From NCBI GenBank assembly GCA_020026225.1, contig JAHHQU010000001.1, positions 33,196-97,195 of the forward strand: DNA of 64,000 nt, read 5' to 3'. Shown one piece after another: positions 8,488 through 17,584 of this stretch. Below the pieces are notes generated by a model that saw only the letters and a list, made by a program, of their open reading frames with translations, did not search any database and was not told the origin of the DNA. A program made the translations under genes and the position numbers. Positions within the stretch are counted from its first letter, which is position 1; each line of letters starts with the position of its first letter. Source of the stretch: Phocaeicola sp. (GTDB lineage: Bacteria; Bacteroidota; Bacteroidia; Bacteroidales; Bacteroidaceae).

Positions 8488-9144
8488 ATGGATAAAGTAC
8501 TGATTTCTCCTTCGCTTTTGTCTGCCGATTTTGGCTGTTTAAAAGACGATTTATTGAAAGTGAACCAAAGTGAAGCTGATTGGTTGCATATTGACATCAT
8601 GGACGGTGTCTTTGTACCTAATATTTCTTTCGGCTTTCCAGTGTTGAAATATGTGGCTGAGTTATGTGAGAAGCCGCTGGATGTGCACTTGATGATTGTA
8701 CAGCCTGAAAAGTTCATCAATGAAGTGAAAGCTTTGGGTGCTATGATGATGAATGTGCATTATGAAGCTTGTACTCATTTGCATCGTGTCGTTCAGCAGA
8801 TTAAGGCTGCAGGCATGAAAGCAGGTGTCACCTTGAATCCGGCTACTCCGGTATCTGTCTTGAAGGATATTGTGGAAGATTTGGATATGGTGTTGTTGAT
8901 GAGTGTGAATCCTGGATTCGGAGGTCAGAAATTCATTCCTCATACTTTGAAAAAGGTAGCCGAATTGCGTGAACTGATTGACTCTACAGGTTCCAAGGCA
9001 TTAATTGAAGTGGATGGTGGAGTGAATTTGGAAACAGGCAAGAGCCTTGTTGAAGCCGGTGCAGATGTTTTAGTGGCCGGTAATGCCGTATTCAAAGCAC
9101 CAGATATGATTGCTATGATTCATGATTTGAAGAATTTGAAATAA
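8488..9144 (+). CDS. rpe: Ribulose-phosphate 3-epimerase
   Basis: Interconverts D-ribulose 5-phosphate and D-xylulose 5-phosphate in the pentose phosphate pathway. The 218-residue TIM barrel has the metal and catalytic residues in place: HIDIMDGVFVPN, DVHLMI, MSVNPGFGGQKFIP and the VDGGV loop. Standard length and a clear ATG after the -7 box at 8454-8461. comEC starts 102 nt downstream. Confidence 0.96.
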   Translation: MDKVLISPSLLSADFGCLKDDLLKVNQSEADWLHIDIMDGVFVPNISFGFPVLKYVAELCEKPLDVHLMIVQPEKFINEVKALGAMMMNVHYEACTHLHRVVQQIKAAGMKAGVTLNPATPVSVLKDIVEDLDMVLLMSVNPGFGGQKFIPHTLKKVAELRELIDSTGSKALIEVDGGVNLETGKSLVEAGADVLVAGNAVFKAPDMIAMIHDLKNLK

Positions 9145-9246
9145 TTTCGGGCAGAAGGGAGCTTTTCAAGTCGGTCCTTGCGTTAGAATGTATGAATGCA
9201 GGTCTTGGAACTTGGAATGATAACTTATCTTTTACCTTAAAAAATA

Positions 9247-11268
9247 ATGGGAAAGATTCCCTCTTTGCTAACTTACCCTATATTCCGGTTGACCGTTTCG
9301 ATGGCAGCCGGAATTTTTTTATTCGACCGATTGGGGGACGGAACGCTTCTTTTGTGGCAGTTCTTCTTGCTTTTTTGCTTGTTGCTGTTGCTGGCGATGT
9401 GCTTCTATCGGACGAAAGTTTATGCCTTACGTTTGGGATTTGGGATAATAGCGACCTTGTGTTTCTTCGTGTTTGGAGGAATGCGGCTTTTGGCTGAGAA
9501 AGAGCGTCTGATGTATCATTGGGAAGAGGGAGAAGCGATTTATTTAGGAAGGGTAGTGACTACTCCCCAACAGAAAGGAAAGGCCTGGCAGGCTGAAGTG
9601 GAAGTGGAGGACAGGTTTGCTTTTCCTGATTCCTTGCAGAAGGATTCCTTGAGAGGGGATTCTTTGTTCTTGTCTGAGATGAAAGGCTCTCAAAGACGTA
9701 TTGGACGTTCCATTCTTTGGTCATGGCTTCCCGATTCGGCTCAGAAACCGGTAGTGTGTGGAAGTGTTGTAGTGTTTGAAGCAAAGATAAATCGCCCGAT
9801 TTCTGATGTGGATTTGTCAGGGTTTGATTATGCCGGCTATCTCCTGACCAAGGGGATGAGTGGAACGGCAATTACCTTTCAAGGAAATTGGAAAGTTTTG
9901 GATGTCCCTTGCCAGTTGTCTTTCAAGCAAAGGGCTTTGCGCTGTCGGGATTGGATCGTAGCTCGGTACCGCTCTTGGAATTTGGGTTCGGATGAATTGG
10001 CTGTAGTGGCTGCTTTGACCATTGGCGATAAGCACGAGCTAACTTCCGAATTGAAGGTAAGGTATAGTGCTGCAGGAGTCAGTCATGTGTTGGCCTTGTC
10101 GGGTCTGCATGTCGGTATCTTATCCACGATCTTATATCTGCTTTTCACTCCTCTATTGCGTTGGCGTTACGGGAAGTTTTTGCGTTCACTCGGTGTCGTT
10201 TCAGTACTTTGGGCTTTTGCATTTGTGTCAGGTCTGAGTCCTTCGGTGGTTCGGGCGGTAACGATGTGTACCTTGTATCTCGTTTCAAATTGTGTGTTGG
10301 AAGAAAGGTTCTCTGCTGTATACACCGTCACCTTGACCGCTTTTTTGATGCTCATCTATCAACCGTTATATCTTTTTGACTTGAGTTTCCAACTTTCTTT
10401 TGCGGCGGTTTATTCCATCTTGTACTTTTATCCTTTGATGGTGTCGCTTTGGACTGTTCAGAATCCATTGATAAAGTATGTGTGGAATGGCTTGGCGGTC
10501 TCTATTTCAGCCCAATTAGGGACGTTGCCGCTGATTCTGTACTATTTTGGAACATTCCCAACCTATTTCCTGTTGGCTAATTTCTTGGTCGGAGTGTTGG
10601 CCACCTGCGTTTTGGTGGGAGGCTTGTTGGCTTTACTGGTCTCGTCTTTGCCCTGGATAGGTTCAGTTGCAGTAGGTTTCTTGAATCTTTCAGCGGTAGC
10701 AATGAATGTTTCCCTCCGATGGATACAAAGTCTGAAGGGGGCACAATGGGACTCCTTGTCCATTACCTGCTCTCAAGCAGTGTGTGGCTGTATCGTGCTG
10801 TGCACACTGTATCTTTTCTGCACCCAAAGGCGTCCACGATACTTGCTCTTGATGCTGTTGGGCTTCAATTGTTTTTTGTTGGAATGGAATTATCACATCT
10901 TGAGTCCTTCTCCTAAAATTCTTTTTCTGTCGAGAGGAGAACTTTTTCTCAAGCAGGAAGAGGAGGCAGTACCCTTGGTAGCCTCCAAAGGTCTTTTTCT
11001 GATAGATACCTTGCGTATCGGCTTGATGAAGTCGGATTATTGGATGGGAAAAGAGGCTGAAAAGAAGATAGAGTTGGATTATATCTGTCTCTGCAGAGGT
11101 TTCAGGGGAAGTATCCAAGCTTTAACGCGTGTCTTTACTTTTCAGCAAGTCATTTTGGATGTTTCTTTGAATGATAGATACCGTCAGAAACTCATTCGAG
11201 AATGTCAAGAAATGAAAATTCCTTATCGGGATAATTCGAAACAAGGTTCTTTCATAATTTTTCTTTAA
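9247..11268 (+). CDS. ComEC/Rec2-type DNA-uptake channel protein
   Basis: Polytopic inner-membrane protein of 673 residues, related to the competence channel that moves single-stranded DNA inward. An N-terminal DUF4131-like region is followed by the Competence domain with the hallmark ALSGLHVGIL and at least eight later hydrophobic segments. The C-terminal ~120 residues are soluble but lack the HxHxDH motif of the metallo-beta-lactamase domain of full ComEC, as in many Bacteroidetes homologues. No other competence gene lies nearby, so actual DNA uptake is unproven. Confidence 0.85.
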   Translation: MGKIPSLLTYPIFRLTVSMAAGIFLFDRLGDGTLLLWQFFLLFCLLLLLAMCFYRTKVYALRLGFGIIATLCFFVFGGMRLLAEKERLMYHWEEGEAIYLGRVVTTPQQKGKAWQAEVEVEDRFAFPDSLQKDSLRGDSLFLSEMKGSQRRIGRSILWSWLPDSAQKPVVCGSVVVFEAKINRPISDVDLSGFDYAGYLLTKGMSGTAITFQGNWKVLDVPCQLSFKQRALRCRDWIVARYRSWNLGSDELAVVAALTIGDKHELTSELKVRYSAAGVSHVLALSGLHVGILSTILYLLFTPLLRWRYGKFLRSLGVVSVLWAFAFVSGLSPSVVRAVTMCTLYLVSNCVLEERFSAVYTVTLTAFLMLIYQPLYLFDLSFQLSFAAVYSILYFYPLMVSLWTVQNPLIKYVWNGLAVSISAQLGTLPLILYYFGTFPTYFLLANFLVGVLATCVLVGGLLALLVSSLPWIGSVAVGFLNLSAVAMNVSLRWIQSLKGAQWDSLSITCSQAVCGCIVLCTLYLFCTQRRPRYLLLMLLGFNCFLLEWNYHILSPSPKILFLSRGELFLKQEEEAVPLVASKGLFLIDTLRIGLMKSDYWMGKEAEKKIELDYICLCRGFRGSIQALTRVFTFQQVILDVSLNDRYRQKLIRECQEMKIPYRDNSKQGSFIIFL

Positions 11269-11283
11269 ATAGAAATAAATTCG

Positions 11284-11291
11284 TATTTTTG
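11284..11291 (+). promoter_or_regulatory. -7 box upstream of the DHH phosphoesterase gene
   Basis: TATTTTTG fits TAnnTTTG and lies 32 nt before the ATG at 11324, just after the comEC stop codon. No clear -33 element. Confidence 0.5.
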
Positions 11292-11323
11292 TCGACTTAA
11301 TAGAATGTAGATTATAAATTAAC

Positions 11324-12361
11324 ATGCTGACTAAGAAAATTCAACAAGCTAGTATTGATAAAGTTGAAACCTATTTTGAACGTGCGGAAAATATTGTGAT
11401 TGTAACGCATGTCTCTCCTGATGGGGATGCCATCGGCTCCTCTTTGGGATTGTATCATTTCTTGACAGGACAGGAGAAGAATGTGCATATCGTCGTTCCA
11501 AATGCTTTCCCTGATTTTTTGCGTTGGATGTCTGGCGCTAAAGACATCATTCGTTACGATAAAGATGCTGAATTAGCGGACAAATTGATAGCCGAAGCAG
11601 ATGTAATCTGTTGTCTGGACTTTAATGCTTTGTCGCGTATCGATGCTGTAGCAAAACCGGTTGCTGCCTCTCAAGGACGTAAGGTGATGATTGACCATCA
11701 CTTGAATCCGGAACCATTCTGTAAAGTGACAATTTCTCATCCGGAAATTTCATCCACTTGTGAACTGGTGTTCAGAGTGATCTGCCGTCTTGGATGTTTC
11801 GATGATATCACCCGTGAGGGAGCTGAATGTATTTATGCGGGAATGATGACTGATACAGGGGGATTTACCTACAATTCTAACGATAGAGAAATCTATTTCA
11901 TTATCAGTCAGCTGCTTTCAAAAGGAATTGATAAGGATGAAATTTATCGTAAGGTATTTAATACCTATTCGCAGGACAGACTGCGGCTGATGGGATATGT
12001 GCTTTATGAAAAAATGCAGGTCCTTCCACAATTCAGAACGGCTTTGATTTGTCTGACGCAGAAAGAACAGAACCGATTTAATTCTGTGAAAGGAGATACC
12101 GAAGGGTTTGTGAATATTCCTCTTCAGATTCAAAATATATGTTTCTCTGTCTTCCTGCGTGAAGATGCAGAGAAGAAGATGATAAAAGTATCTTTGCGTT
12201 CGGTCGGTGACTTCCCTTGCAATAAAGTGGCGGCTGAGTTCTTTAATGGAGGAGGACATAAAAATGCTTCTGGCGGTGAATTCTGGGGAACCATGGATGA
12301 GGCTGTTGAAGTTTTCAAGAGAGCCGTGGTCAAATACGAAGAACTCTTGTTGAAGAATTAG
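11324..12361 (+). CDS. DHH/DHHA1 phosphoesterase (NrnA-like oligoribonuclease/pAp phosphatase)
   Basis: 345-residue cytoplasmic phosphoesterase of the NrnA type, which degrades nano-RNAs and removes phosphate from 3'-phosphoadenosine 5'-phosphate. Metal-binding motifs are visible: THVSPDGDAIGSSLG, a CLDFN-type motif (VICCLDFNAL), the DHH motif in MIDHHLNP, and a later MTDTGGF. The C-terminal DHHA1 glycine motif is GGGHKNASGG. Sequence alone does not separate oligoribonuclease from pAp phosphatase activity. Confidence 0.88.
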   Translation: MLTKKIQQASIDKVETYFERAENIVIVTHVSPDGDAIGSSLGLYHFLTGQEKNVHIVVPNAFPDFLRWMSGAKDIIRYDKDAELADKLIAEADVICCLDFNALSRIDAVAKPVAASQGRKVMIDHHLNPEPFCKVTISHPEISSTCELVFRVICRLGCFDDITREGAECIYAGMMTDTGGFTYNSNDREIYFIISQLLSKGIDKDEIYRKVFNTYSQDRLRLMGYVLYEKMQVLPQFRTALICLTQKEQNRFNSVKGDTEGFVNIPLQIQNICFSVFLREDAEKKMIKVSLRSVGDFPCNKVAAEFFNGGGHKNASGGEFWGTMDEAVEVFKRAVVKYEELLLKN

Positions 12362-12432
12362 TCCTTTATTAAATTTGAAATATTTTAACGATAAATAAAC
12401 TTATCAGATACAGGTGCGTCCGATAGTTTTCG

Positions 12433-12440
12433 TACTTTTG
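12433..12440 (+). promoter_or_regulatory. -7 box upstream of the DUF4827 gene
   Basis: TACTTTTG fits TAnnTTTG, 20 nt before the ATG at 12460. -33 element unclear. Confidence 0.5.
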
Positions 12441-12459
12441 TCTGGAAAAAATTAGTAAT

Positions 12460-13131
12460 ATGAAGAATTTTTATATCCAAATACTGTTAGGATTATTGGT
12501 ATTGGTAGGCCTTCAGGCTTGTAATGACGGCAAAACTTATGGTGAATTGGTGGAAGAAGAAGAGGATGCAATCGCTCGTTATATTTCACAGCATAATATT
12601 AAAGTCATAAGCAAAGATCAATTCTTTGCAAACGATTCTACAACAGCCGAGAATGAGTATGCCTTTTTTAAGGATAAAGGAATTTACATGAATATCGTTT
12701 ATCCGGGAGATGCAGAAGAAATTCTTCCTGATGGATCGCATGTCTTGCTTTCTCGTTTTGTGGAAGTGCTGATGAAGGATGTGCCGGATTTGGGTCGTGT
12801 AACAGGTGATACTCTCTTGAAGAATATGTATGCTAATGATTATCCTGGCATGCAGATGAAGCCAGAAGAATATTCGGTAGTTATTGAAAACAAGACCAAT
12901 TATATGGGAACTTTTACTGGAAGATATTCTTTAATGGCTAGAACTTACGAGGGTAACACAGCAGTTCCTACTGGATGGTTGTTCCCGTTGCAGTTCATCA
13001 AGCCTGCTCGTACAACTCAATCTTCTAAGGTGGCTCGCGTGAAACTGATTCTGCCGCATAGTGAAGGCTCATTCTATGCTTCTCGCTTTGTATATCCTTG
13101 TTTTTACGAAATAACCTATAATCTTAGATAA
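12460..13131 (+). CDS. DUF4827-type lipoprotein
   Basis: 223-residue predicted lipoprotein: hydrophobic N-terminus ending in the lipobox LQAC (Cys about 21). It then has an acidic stretch (GELVEEEEDAIARYI) and a mixed alpha/beta domain with GIYMNIVYPG and FPLQFIKPA. It resembles the DUF4827 family of Bacteroidetes, with no known function; a distant similarity to FKBP-like folds is possible but unproven. glmM starts 12 nt downstream, so the two are probably co-transcribed. Confidence 0.65.
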   Translation: MKNFYIQILLGLLVLVGLQACNDGKTYGELVEEEEDAIARYISQHNIKVISKDQFFANDSTTAENEYAFFKDKGIYMNIVYPGDAEEILPDGSHVLLSRFVEVLMKDVPDLGRVTGDTLLKNMYANDYPGMQMKPEEYSVVIENKTNYMGTFTGRYSLMARTYEGNTAVPTGWLFPLQFIKPARTTQSSKVARVKLILPHSEGSFYASRFVYPCFYEITYNLR

Positions 13132-13143
13132 AAGAATACAACT

Positions 13144-14529
13144 ATGACACTAATCAAATCTATTTCAGGCATCCGAGGTACTATCGGTGGACCCGTTGGA
13201 GTGGGACTGAATCCCTTAGATATTGTGAAGTTTACTTCTGCCTATGCTACGTTGATTCGCAAAACGACTTCTGTAAAGAGTAATAAAATTGTAGTGGGAC
13301 GTGATGCACGTATCTCAGGCGAGATGGTTAAGAATGTGGTATGCGGAACGTTAATGGGGATGGGATTTGATGTGGTGAACATAGGTCTTGCTTCAACTCC
13401 AACCACAGAATTGGCTGTAACGATGGAAGGTGCTTGTGGAGGTATCATTCTTACTGCAAGTCATAATCCTAGACAGTGGAATGCCTTGAAACTTTTAAAT
13501 GAACGGGGCGAATTCTTGAATGCAGCGGAAGGACAGGAAGTGCTTCGAATTGCGGCAGCAGAAGAATTTACTTTTGCGGAAGTGGATCAGTTGGGCAAGT
13601 ATAGAGAAGATGCTACGTATGACCAGCGTCACATTGATAATGTATTGGCCTTAAAGTTGGTGGATGTTGAAGCCATTCGCAAGGCTCATTTCCGTGTGGC
13701 ACTTGATTGTATCAATTCGGTAGGAGGTATTATTCTTCCTAAGCTGTTGGAACAGTTGGGTGTAGAGCATGTGGATAAGCTCTATTGTGAACCTACCGGT
13801 GATTTCCAGCACAATCCTGAACCCTTGGAAAAGAATCTGGGCGATATTATGGGATTGATGAAGAAAGGTGGCAATGATGTCGCTTTCGTTTGTGACCCGG
13901 ATGTCGACCGTTTGGCTATTATCTGTGAGGATGGTACAATGTATGGTGAAGAATATACATTGGTAACCGTTGCGGATTATGTGTTGAAGCATACTCCAGG
14001 AAATACTTGCTCGAATTTGAGTTCGACTCGTGCTTTGCGTGACGTAACTAGAAAATACGGTCAGGAATACAATGCGGCCGCTGTTGGAGAAGTGAATGTG
14101 GTGACCAAGATGAAAGCCACTCATGCAGTAATTGGGGGAGAAGGAAACGGAGGAGTTATCTATCCGGAATCTCATTATGGACGAGATGCATTGGTAGGAA
14201 TCGCTCTTTTCTTGAGTCATCTGGCACATGAAAGTAAGAAAGTGACAAAACTTCGAGCTACTTACCCGAATTATTTCATTGCAAAGAATCGTATCGACTT
14301 GACACCGGAGACCGATGTGGATGCTATTTTGGCAAAAGTCAAAGAACTTTATAAAAATGAGGAAATCAATGACATTGATGGTGTGAAGATTGATTTTCCT
14401 GACAAATGGGTTCACTTGAGAAAAAGTAATACGGAACCTATCATACGTGTTTATTCAGAAGCATCCACAATGGAAGCGGCTGATGAACTCGGCAAGCAAA
14501 TTATGGATATCGTTTATAGCTTGATTTAA
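13144..14529 (+). CDS. glmM: Phosphoglucosamine mutase (alpha-phosphohexomutase)
   Basis: Converts glucosamine 6-phosphate to glucosamine 1-phosphate for UDP-GlcNAc and cell-wall synthesis. The 461-residue protein has the four-domain phosphohexomutase layout. It carries the phosphoserine loop TASHNPRQWNA, metal loop DPDVDRLA, sugar loop GGEGNGGVIYP and phosphate-binding loop SNTEPIIRVY. The GEGNGG sugar loop differs from the GEQSGH of E. coli GlmM and occurs in archaeal and Bacteroidetes enzymes, so phosphomannomutase or phosphoglucomutase activity is possible. A strong terminator follows. Confidence 0.85.
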   Translation: MTLIKSISGIRGTIGGPVGVGLNPLDIVKFTSAYATLIRKTTSVKSNKIVVGRDARISGEMVKNVVCGTLMGMGFDVVNIGLASTPTTELAVTMEGACGGIILTASHNPRQWNALKLLNERGEFLNAAEGQEVLRIAAAEEFTFAEVDQLGKYREDATYDQRHIDNVLALKLVDVEAIRKAHFRVALDCINSVGGIILPKLLEQLGVEHVDKLYCEPTGDFQHNPEPLEKNLGDIMGLMKKGGNDVAFVCDPDVDRLAIICEDGTMYGEEYTLVTVADYVLKHTPGNTCSNLSSTRALRDVTRKYGQEYNAAAVGEVNVVTKMKATHAVIGGEGNGGVIYPESHYGRDALVGIALFLSHLAHESKKVTKLRATYPNYFIAKNRIDLTPETDVDAILAKVKELYKNEEINDIDGVKIDFPDKWVHLRKSNTEPIIRVYSEASTMEAADELGKQIMDIVYSLI

Positions 14530-14550
14530 AGCAAGCATTAAATACAAATT

Positions 14551-14606
14551 AATACTCTTTCTTCCTTGTTAATGTTTTGTCAACAGGAAAGAAAGAGTAT
14601 TTTTTG
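14551..14606 (+). terminator. Terminator after glmM
   Basis: AATACTCTTTCTT at 14551-14563 pairs with AAGAAAGAGTATT at 14589-14601, and a run of T follows. It closes the DUF4827-glmM unit. Confidence 0.85.
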
Positions 14607-14660
14607 TTATATTTACTATGCTGTCGGCATTCGATGGCAGATGTCAAACTTAATAATTAA

Positions 14661-15173
14661 ATGAGTATGGATTTTTTAGAATTAGTGAAACAACGTCATT
14701 CGGTACGTAATTACGAATCTCGCCCGATAGAACCGGAAAAATTAGAGTATATATTGGAATGTGTGCGTCTGGCTCCGTCTGCCGTGAATTTTCAGCCTTG
14801 GAAATTTGCAGTCGTTACAGATCCGGAACTCTTGAAGCAAATTAAAACGGTCTATGCACGTGAGTGGTTCCAGACAGCTCCCTGCGTGATAGTAGCATGT
14901 GCCGATCATTCCAGCTCTTGGCATCGCCAGGCTGATGGAAAAGATCATGCCGATATTGATGTGGCTATTGCAGTGGAACATTTATGTTTGGCGGCAACTC
15001 AACAAGGATTGGGAACTTGCTGGGTTTGTAATTTTGATGTCCCTCGTTGTGCGGAGATTATGGGATTGTCTGAAAACCTTATCCCAGTAGTTCTGATACC
15101 TATAGGGTATGCAGCCAAGTCGGATATTCTAGAAAAGAAACGTAAGGCGAAGGATGAGATTCTTCTCAAATAA
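14661..15173 (+). CDS. Nitroreductase-family FMN oxidoreductase
   Basis: 170-residue compact flavoprotein of the nitroreductase superfamily. The N-terminal FMN-binding motif RHSVRNYESRPI is followed by APSAVNFQPWKF, and the later GLGTCWVCNFD and VVLIPIGYA segments are typical. The short length fits the small single-domain subgroup. Preceded by the glmM terminator, so transcribed separately. The physiological substrate is unknown. Confidence 0.85.
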   Translation: MSMDFLELVKQRHSVRNYESRPIEPEKLEYILECVRLAPSAVNFQPWKFAVVTDPELLKQIKTVYAREWFQTAPCVIVACADHSSSWHRQADGKDHADIDVAIAVEHLCLAATQQGLGTCWVCNFDVPRCAEIMGLSENLIPVVLIPIGYAAKSDILEKKRKAKDEILLK

Positions 15174-15204
15174 ATTATAAAGATAAAAATTAAAACATTC
15201 TTTT

Positions 15205-15256
15205 CATGAAAACTAACGGCTGTATGAAAAAGTATGGGCTTAGGTACGTTTTCATG
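15205..15256. repeat. Inverted repeat in the gap before the decarboxylase operon
   Basis: CATGAAAAC at 15205-15213 and GTTTTCATG at 15248-15256 form a perfect 9-bp dyad with a 34-nt interior. A 20-codon frame (15208-15270) begins inside the first arm, with nothing to show it is translated. No other feature was seen between 15174 and the -7 box at 15376. Confidence 0.4.
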
Positions 15257-15375
15257 CTGCTTCGCTAATTTTATCGAGAAGAAAGGTTCCGTGAAAATAG
15301 ATTTTATTTATTTTCAATCTAAATAGAAAATTATTTTTTAACTCGAATTAGTAATAGTTTTTAATAAAAAATATC

Positions 15376-15383
15376 TATTTTTG
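15376..15383 (+). promoter_or_regulatory. -7 box of the decarboxylase operon
   Basis: TATTTTTG fits TAnnTTTG about 64 nt before the ATG of the gamma subunit. The leader contains a small CTCTTT/AAAGAG dyad (15389-15416). No clear -33 element. Confidence 0.55.
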
Positions 15384-15446
15384 GAGTCTCTTTGAAAAGT
15401 CATGTTTTTAAAGAGTGTTTTGTATACATAATAATAATGCTTTAAA

Positions 15447-15704
15447 ATGGAAAACATTGAAACAGGATTAATGCTAATGTTAGTTGGTATGACAACTGTT
15501 TTCGTCATCCTTCTCATTGTTATCGAATTGAGTCAGCTTTTAATTAAGCTTGTCAATAAGATAGCTCCAGAAGAAGAACCGAAAAAGAAAGTTGTTAAAG
15601 CAACGCCTTCCACAGATGCTGGTGCAATGGATGCTATCAAGGCAGCCGTTGATATTCTTACAGCCGGTCAGGGTAAGGTTATTAAAGTAGAAAAATTACG
15701 TTAA
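15447..15704 (+). CDS. Sodium-pump decarboxylase gamma subunit (OadG-like)
   Basis: 85-residue membrane protein with one N-terminal helix (LMLMLVGMTTVFVILLIVIE), a charged linker (PEEEPKKK) and a short C-terminal tail. This is the OadG layout: the gamma subunit anchors the alpha subunit to the beta subunit of biotin-dependent Na+-pumping decarboxylases. It is first in the gamma-alpha-beta gene order, 26 nt before the alpha gene. Confidence 0.85.
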   Translation: MENIETGLMLMLVGMTTVFVILLIVIELSQLLIKLVNKIAPEEEPKKKVVKATPSTDAGAMDAIKAAVDILTAGQGKVIKVEKLR

Positions 15705-15730
15705 TCTGAAAAGAAACACATGTATTCATC

Positions 15731-17584
15731 ATGGAAAAAGAAGTAAAATTTAGTCTGGTCTTCCGCGATATGTGGCAGAGTGCCGGAAAGTATGTTCCGC
15801 GTGTAGACCAGTTGGTAAAGGTAGCCCCAGCCATTATTGAAATGGGGTGTTTCGCTCGTGTAGAAACAAATGGAGGTGGTTTTGAACAAGTAAACCTGTT
15901 GTTTGGTGAAAATCCGAACAAGGCTGTCAGAGAATGGACAAAACCTTTCCATGAAGCAGGTATTCAAACTCATATGCTTGACCGTGCTTTGAACGGCCTT
16001 CGTATGAGTCCGGTTCCAGCTGACGTTCGTAAATTGTTTTATAAAGTAAAGAAAGCCCAGGGTACAGACATTACTCGTACATTCTGCGGTTTGAACGATG
16101 TTCGTAACATCATCCCTTCAATCGGTTATGCACATGAAGCAGGCATGATTTCTCAGTGTAGCTTGTGTATCACTTATTCACCGATTCATACAGTAGAATA
16201 TTACTTGAATATCGCCAAGCAGTTGATCGATGCTGGTTGCGATGAAATCTGTATCAAAGATATGGCTGGTATCGGCCGTCCTGCATTCTTGGGAAAAATC
16301 GTAGCAGGAATCAAACAAATCAAAGACATCACTATTCAGTACCACTCTCATGCAGGTCCAGGCTTTAACATGGCTTCTATCTTGGAAGTATGTAAGGCAG
16401 GTTGTGACTATGTGGATGTAGGTATGGAACCTCTTTCATGGGGTACCGGTCATGCCGATGTAATCAGCGTACAGGCTATGTTGAAAGATGCCGGCTTCAA
16501 AGTGCCAGAAATCAATATGCAGGCATACATGAAGGTACGTTCTATGATTCAAGAATTCATGGATGATTTCTTGGGATTGTACATCAGTCCAAAGAACCGT
16601 TTGATGAACTCTTTATTGATCGCTCCAGGACTTCCAGGTGGTATGATGGGTAGCTTGATGGCTGACTTGGAAACCAACTTGGAATCTATCAACAAATATA
16701 AAGCAAAACGTAACTTGCCGTTCATGACTCAGGATGAGTTGTTGATCAAACTCTTCGACGAAGTAGCTTACGTATGGCCACGTGTTGGTTATCCTTGCTT
16801 GGTAACTCCGTTCAGCCAGTATGTGAAGAACCTTGCCATGATGAATGTCATTCAGATGGAAAAAGGTAAAGAACGTTGGGGTATGATCGCCGATGATATT
16901 TGGGATATGATCTTAGGTAAGGCTGGTCAGTTGCCTGGTCCTTTGGCTCCTGAAATTGTTGAGAAGGCTAAACGTGAAGGTCGTAAGTTCTTCACTGGCA
17001 ATCCTCAGGACAATTACCCAGATGCATTGGAGAAATATACTCAGATGATGTGGGAAAAGAAATGGGATAAAGGTCAGGACGATGAAGAACTCTTTGAATA
17101 TGCTATGCACCCAGCTCAGTATGAAGCATACAAGAGCGGTAAGGCTAAAGCAGATTTCTTGGAAGATGTGAAGAAACGTCGTGCAGAACAGGAAGCTACT
17201 CACGTATCTAACGAACCGACTAAGGTACTTACCGTTGATGTTAACGGTCAGGCTTACCGCGTAACCGTAGCTTATGGTGACGTGAATCCAGAAGTTTTGG
17301 CTACCACTCAGGCTGGAGCTGCTGCAGCAAGTCCTGCTGCTCCTGCAGGTGAAGGTAAAGATATCCTTTGTCCATTGGAAGGTAAATTCTTCTTGGTTAA
17401 GAATGCCAATGAAACCCCTGTAAAAGTGGGTGATAAAGTGAACGAAGGCGATGTGATTTGCTATGTAGAAGCGATGAAGACTTACAATGCAATCCGTGCT
17501 GAATTTACTGGTACAGTAACTGCTATCTGTGCAAATCAGGGTGATGCTGTTTCTGAAGATGATGTATTAATGAAAATATTGTAA
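15731..17584 (+). CDS. Biotin-dependent decarboxylase alpha subunit (OadA/PycB-like), divergent active site
   Basis: 617 residues: HMGL-type carboxyltransferase barrel (about 1-290), PYC/OADA conserved domain, Pro/Ala linker (about 525-545) and C-terminal biotinyl domain. Metal ligands of the carboxyltransferase family are kept: Asp13 in FRD, Lys176 in CIKDMAG, His205 and His207 in HSH. The family FRDAHQS is here FRDMWQS, and the segment aligned with ATFDVAMRFL is GFEQVNLLFG, losing the substrate Arg. PGGQ.TNL is PGGMMGS, losing the conserved Thr. The biotin site is EAMKT (Lys583), not AMKM. Carboxyl transfer and Na+ pumping are supported by context; oxaloacetate as substrate is doubtful. Confidence 0.8.
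   Translation: MEKEVKFSLVFRDMWQSAGKYVPRVDQLVKVAPAIIEMGCFARVETNGGGFEQVNLLFGENPNKAVREWTKPFHEAGIQTHMLDRALNGLRMSPVPADVRKLFYKVKKAQGTDITRTFCGLNDVRNIIPSIGYAHEAGMISQCSLCITYSPIHTVEYYLNIAKQLIDAGCDEICIKDMAGIGRPAFLGKIVAGIKQIKDITIQYHSHAGPGFNMASILEVCKAGCDYVDVGMEPLSWGTGHADVISVQAMLKDAGFKVPEINMQAYMKVRSMIQEFMDDFLGLYISPKNRLMNSLLIAPGLPGGMMGSLMADLETNLESINKYKAKRNLPFMTQDELLIKLFDEVAYVWPRVGYPCLVTPFSQYVKNLAMMNVIQMEKGKERWGMIADDIWDMILGKAGQLPGPLAPEIVEKAKREGRKFFTGNPQDNYPDALEKYTQMMWEKKWDKGQDDEELFEYAMHPAQYEAYKSGKAKADFLEDVKKRRAEQEATHVSNEPTKVLTVDVNGQAYRVTVAYGDVNPEVLATTQAGAAAASPAAPAGEGKDILCPLEGKFFLVKNANETPVKVGDKVNEGDVICYVEAMKTYNAIRAEFTGTVTAICANQGDAVSEDDVLMKIL

Noticed and set aside
13651..14415. 254-codon minus-strand ORF
   Set aside because: Antisense shadow of glmM, whose active-site loops are intact.
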